From CAZZDK01 sp964652235 (lineage in GTDB: Bacteria > Pseudomonadota > Alphaproteobacteria > UBA9219): DNA of 30,859 nucleotides. Shown here piece by piece: positions 30,167 through 30,859 of the stretch. Location of the stretch: assembly GCA_964652235.1 (NCBI GenBank), contig CAZZDK010000022.1, positions 1-30,859 of the forward strand, written 5' to 3'. The notes under the pieces are model-generated. The model saw only the letters and a program-made list of their open reading frames with translations, searched no databases and was not told where the DNA came from. The position numbers and the translations under genes were made by a program. Numbering within the stretch: the stretch's first letter is position 1; every line of letters starts with the position of its first letter.

Positions 30167-30739
30167 TTACTTCCTGTGCCTGTAATCCCACGGGTTTTCG
30201 AACGTTCCACCCCACAGGCCCGCGCGGTCGCCGCGCGCCTTGATCTCATCCCAGAGGTAGAGAACGGAATAATGCCGATAGGCTAAAGCCTGTCCATGCG
30301 CGACCATCCAGCGGTTCAGGTCCACGCCGCCCGCCGAGCAGACAGCAACAATGCGCCCGTAGGGATCGTTGTCTTTTGCCTCGCACGTTACGGGATTCTG
30401 GCCGATAATATCAGCCAAGGCTTTTGCCGATTCCTTGCCGCACGCATATTCACGTCCGTTTTTAACGCATATCTGGCTGCTTTCCGGCGCATCAATGCCG
30501 TAAAGGCGGAACCGTTTGCCCTGCATATCGAGCGTATCGCCGTCGATAACTCTCATGACGCCCGTGACCTGCTCGCCCGGAACAGGAAACCAGGCGTAAA
30601 GGACCGTCAAGGCAACGCCAAACGCGATAAGCCGGAACGCGCGACGCGGGCTGCGGCTCCTCAGCCCCGAAAGGATGAGCTTGTCGGAATTGGGAAAAGC
30701 ATTTCTGCCGCGACGGAAAATGGAGCGTTGGAGAACCAT
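30167..30739 (-). CDS. Membrane-anchored thermonuclease-family nuclease (SNase)
   Basis: This is a 190-residue protein. A basic N-terminus is followed by one membrane segment or uncleaved signal (~35-52, FRLIAFGVALTVLYAWF), then a staphylococcal-nuclease domain. The catalytic set is spaced as in SNase: Asp67 in VIDGDT, Arg78, Asp83 and Glu86 in RLYGIDAPE, and Arg129 in DPYGRI. It should cut DNA or RNA outside the cytoplasm with calcium. The frame is open beyond 30739 to the contig end, but there it runs into the poly-G artefact (translated as poly-Pro), so the ATG at 30739 is used. The ribosome-binding site is weak, and a slightly longer N-terminus is possible. Confidence 0.85.
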   Translation of the reverse strand: MVLQRSIFRRGRNAFPNSDKLILSGLRSRSPRRAFRLIAFGVALTVLYAWFPVPGEQVTGVMRVIDGDTLDMQGKRFRLYGIDAPESSQICVKNGREYACGKESAKALADIIGQNPVTCEAKDNDPYGRIVAVCSAGGVDLNRWMVAHGQALAYRHYSVLYLWDEIKARGDRAGLWGGTFENPWDYRHRK

Positions 30740-30805
30740 AGAAAAAGATCGCACGCTCTTTTTTCTCTCGCAAACAAAAAACCGTCCTTGTGACCTGCAG
30801 CGCAC

Positions 30806-30859
30806 GGGGGGGGGGGGGGGGGGGGGGGTTTCTGACAAAAAACCCCCCCTTTCCGGGGG
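30806..30859. other. Poly-G contig end (probable sequencing artefact)
   Basis: Twenty-three consecutive G bases (30806-30828) are followed by a short C-run and G-run ending the contig. Runs of G at read ends are typical of two-colour sequencing chemistry without signal. The natural sequence probably stops near 30805. Confidence 0.75.

Noticed and set aside
1..30859. CRISPR array, insertion sequence or prophage
   Set aside because: No evenly spaced direct repeats, transposase, integrase or phage structural genes were found. The repeats present are palindromic elements and one domain duplication.

Overview
This is a draft-assembly contig of about 31 kb from an alphaproteobacterium with high GC in most genes. 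The taxonomic call rests on three things: a DivL-type pseudo-histidine kinase with Tyr in the H-box; a run divL-tsaE-amgK-murU-addB-addA-trxA of cell-wall recycling and AddAB genes; and an alphaproteobacterial-style hprK / EIIA-Man / HPr / ahcY cluster. Both ends look artificial: a perfect 27-bp fold-back hairpin on the left and a 23-base poly-G run on the right. One 23-N scaffold gap breaks pheT.

Layout, left to right. (1) 1-3.6 kb, minus strand: an operon of exported proteins. It has an Ivy-like lysozyme-inhibitor protein, a transglycosylase-like protein with an extra C-terminal domain, a smaller protein that is a recent near-copy of that C-terminal domain, and a protein truncated by the contig end. 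The cluster looks like accessory envelope or secretion machinery, and is the least understood part of the window. (2) 3.7-6.4 kb: a WaaL/Wzy-family O-antigen ligase (minus), trmL (plus) and two small unknown genes (plus) that share a 14-nt upstream motif. (3) 6.4-11.4 kb, minus strand: rpmI-rplT-pheS-phosphatase-pheT, with a terminator/attenuator hairpin in front of pheS and a histidine-phosphatase gene translationally coupled between pheS and pheT. (4) 11.5-12.8 kb, plus strand: a Fic protein with an AT-rich upstream region, probably acquired. (5) 12.8-24.4 kb, minus strand: divL, tsaE, amgK, murU, addB, addA and trxA, mostly joined by ATGA/TAATG overlaps. Two different palindromic repeat elements have inserted in frame, one in addA and one in amgK. 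(6) 24.6-29.5 kb, plus strand: marC, hprK, EIIA-Man, HPr, enzyme I and ahcY, a phosphorelay with no sugar permease. (7) 29.6-30.8 kb: a ferritin-like protein (plus) converging on a membrane-anchored thermonuclease (minus).

How the genes fit together: AmgK and MurU recycle MurNAc to UDP-MurNAc. AddAB repairs double-strand breaks. TsaE serves tRNA t6A formation. DivL is expected to act in cell-cycle signalling. The PTS proteins can move phosphate from PEP through EI and HPr to EIIA, with HprK acting on HPr Ser54, as a regulatory rather than transport chain. No tRNA, rRNA, CRISPR array, insertion sequence or complete mobile element was seen, and there is no gene-free stretch longer than 300 bases.
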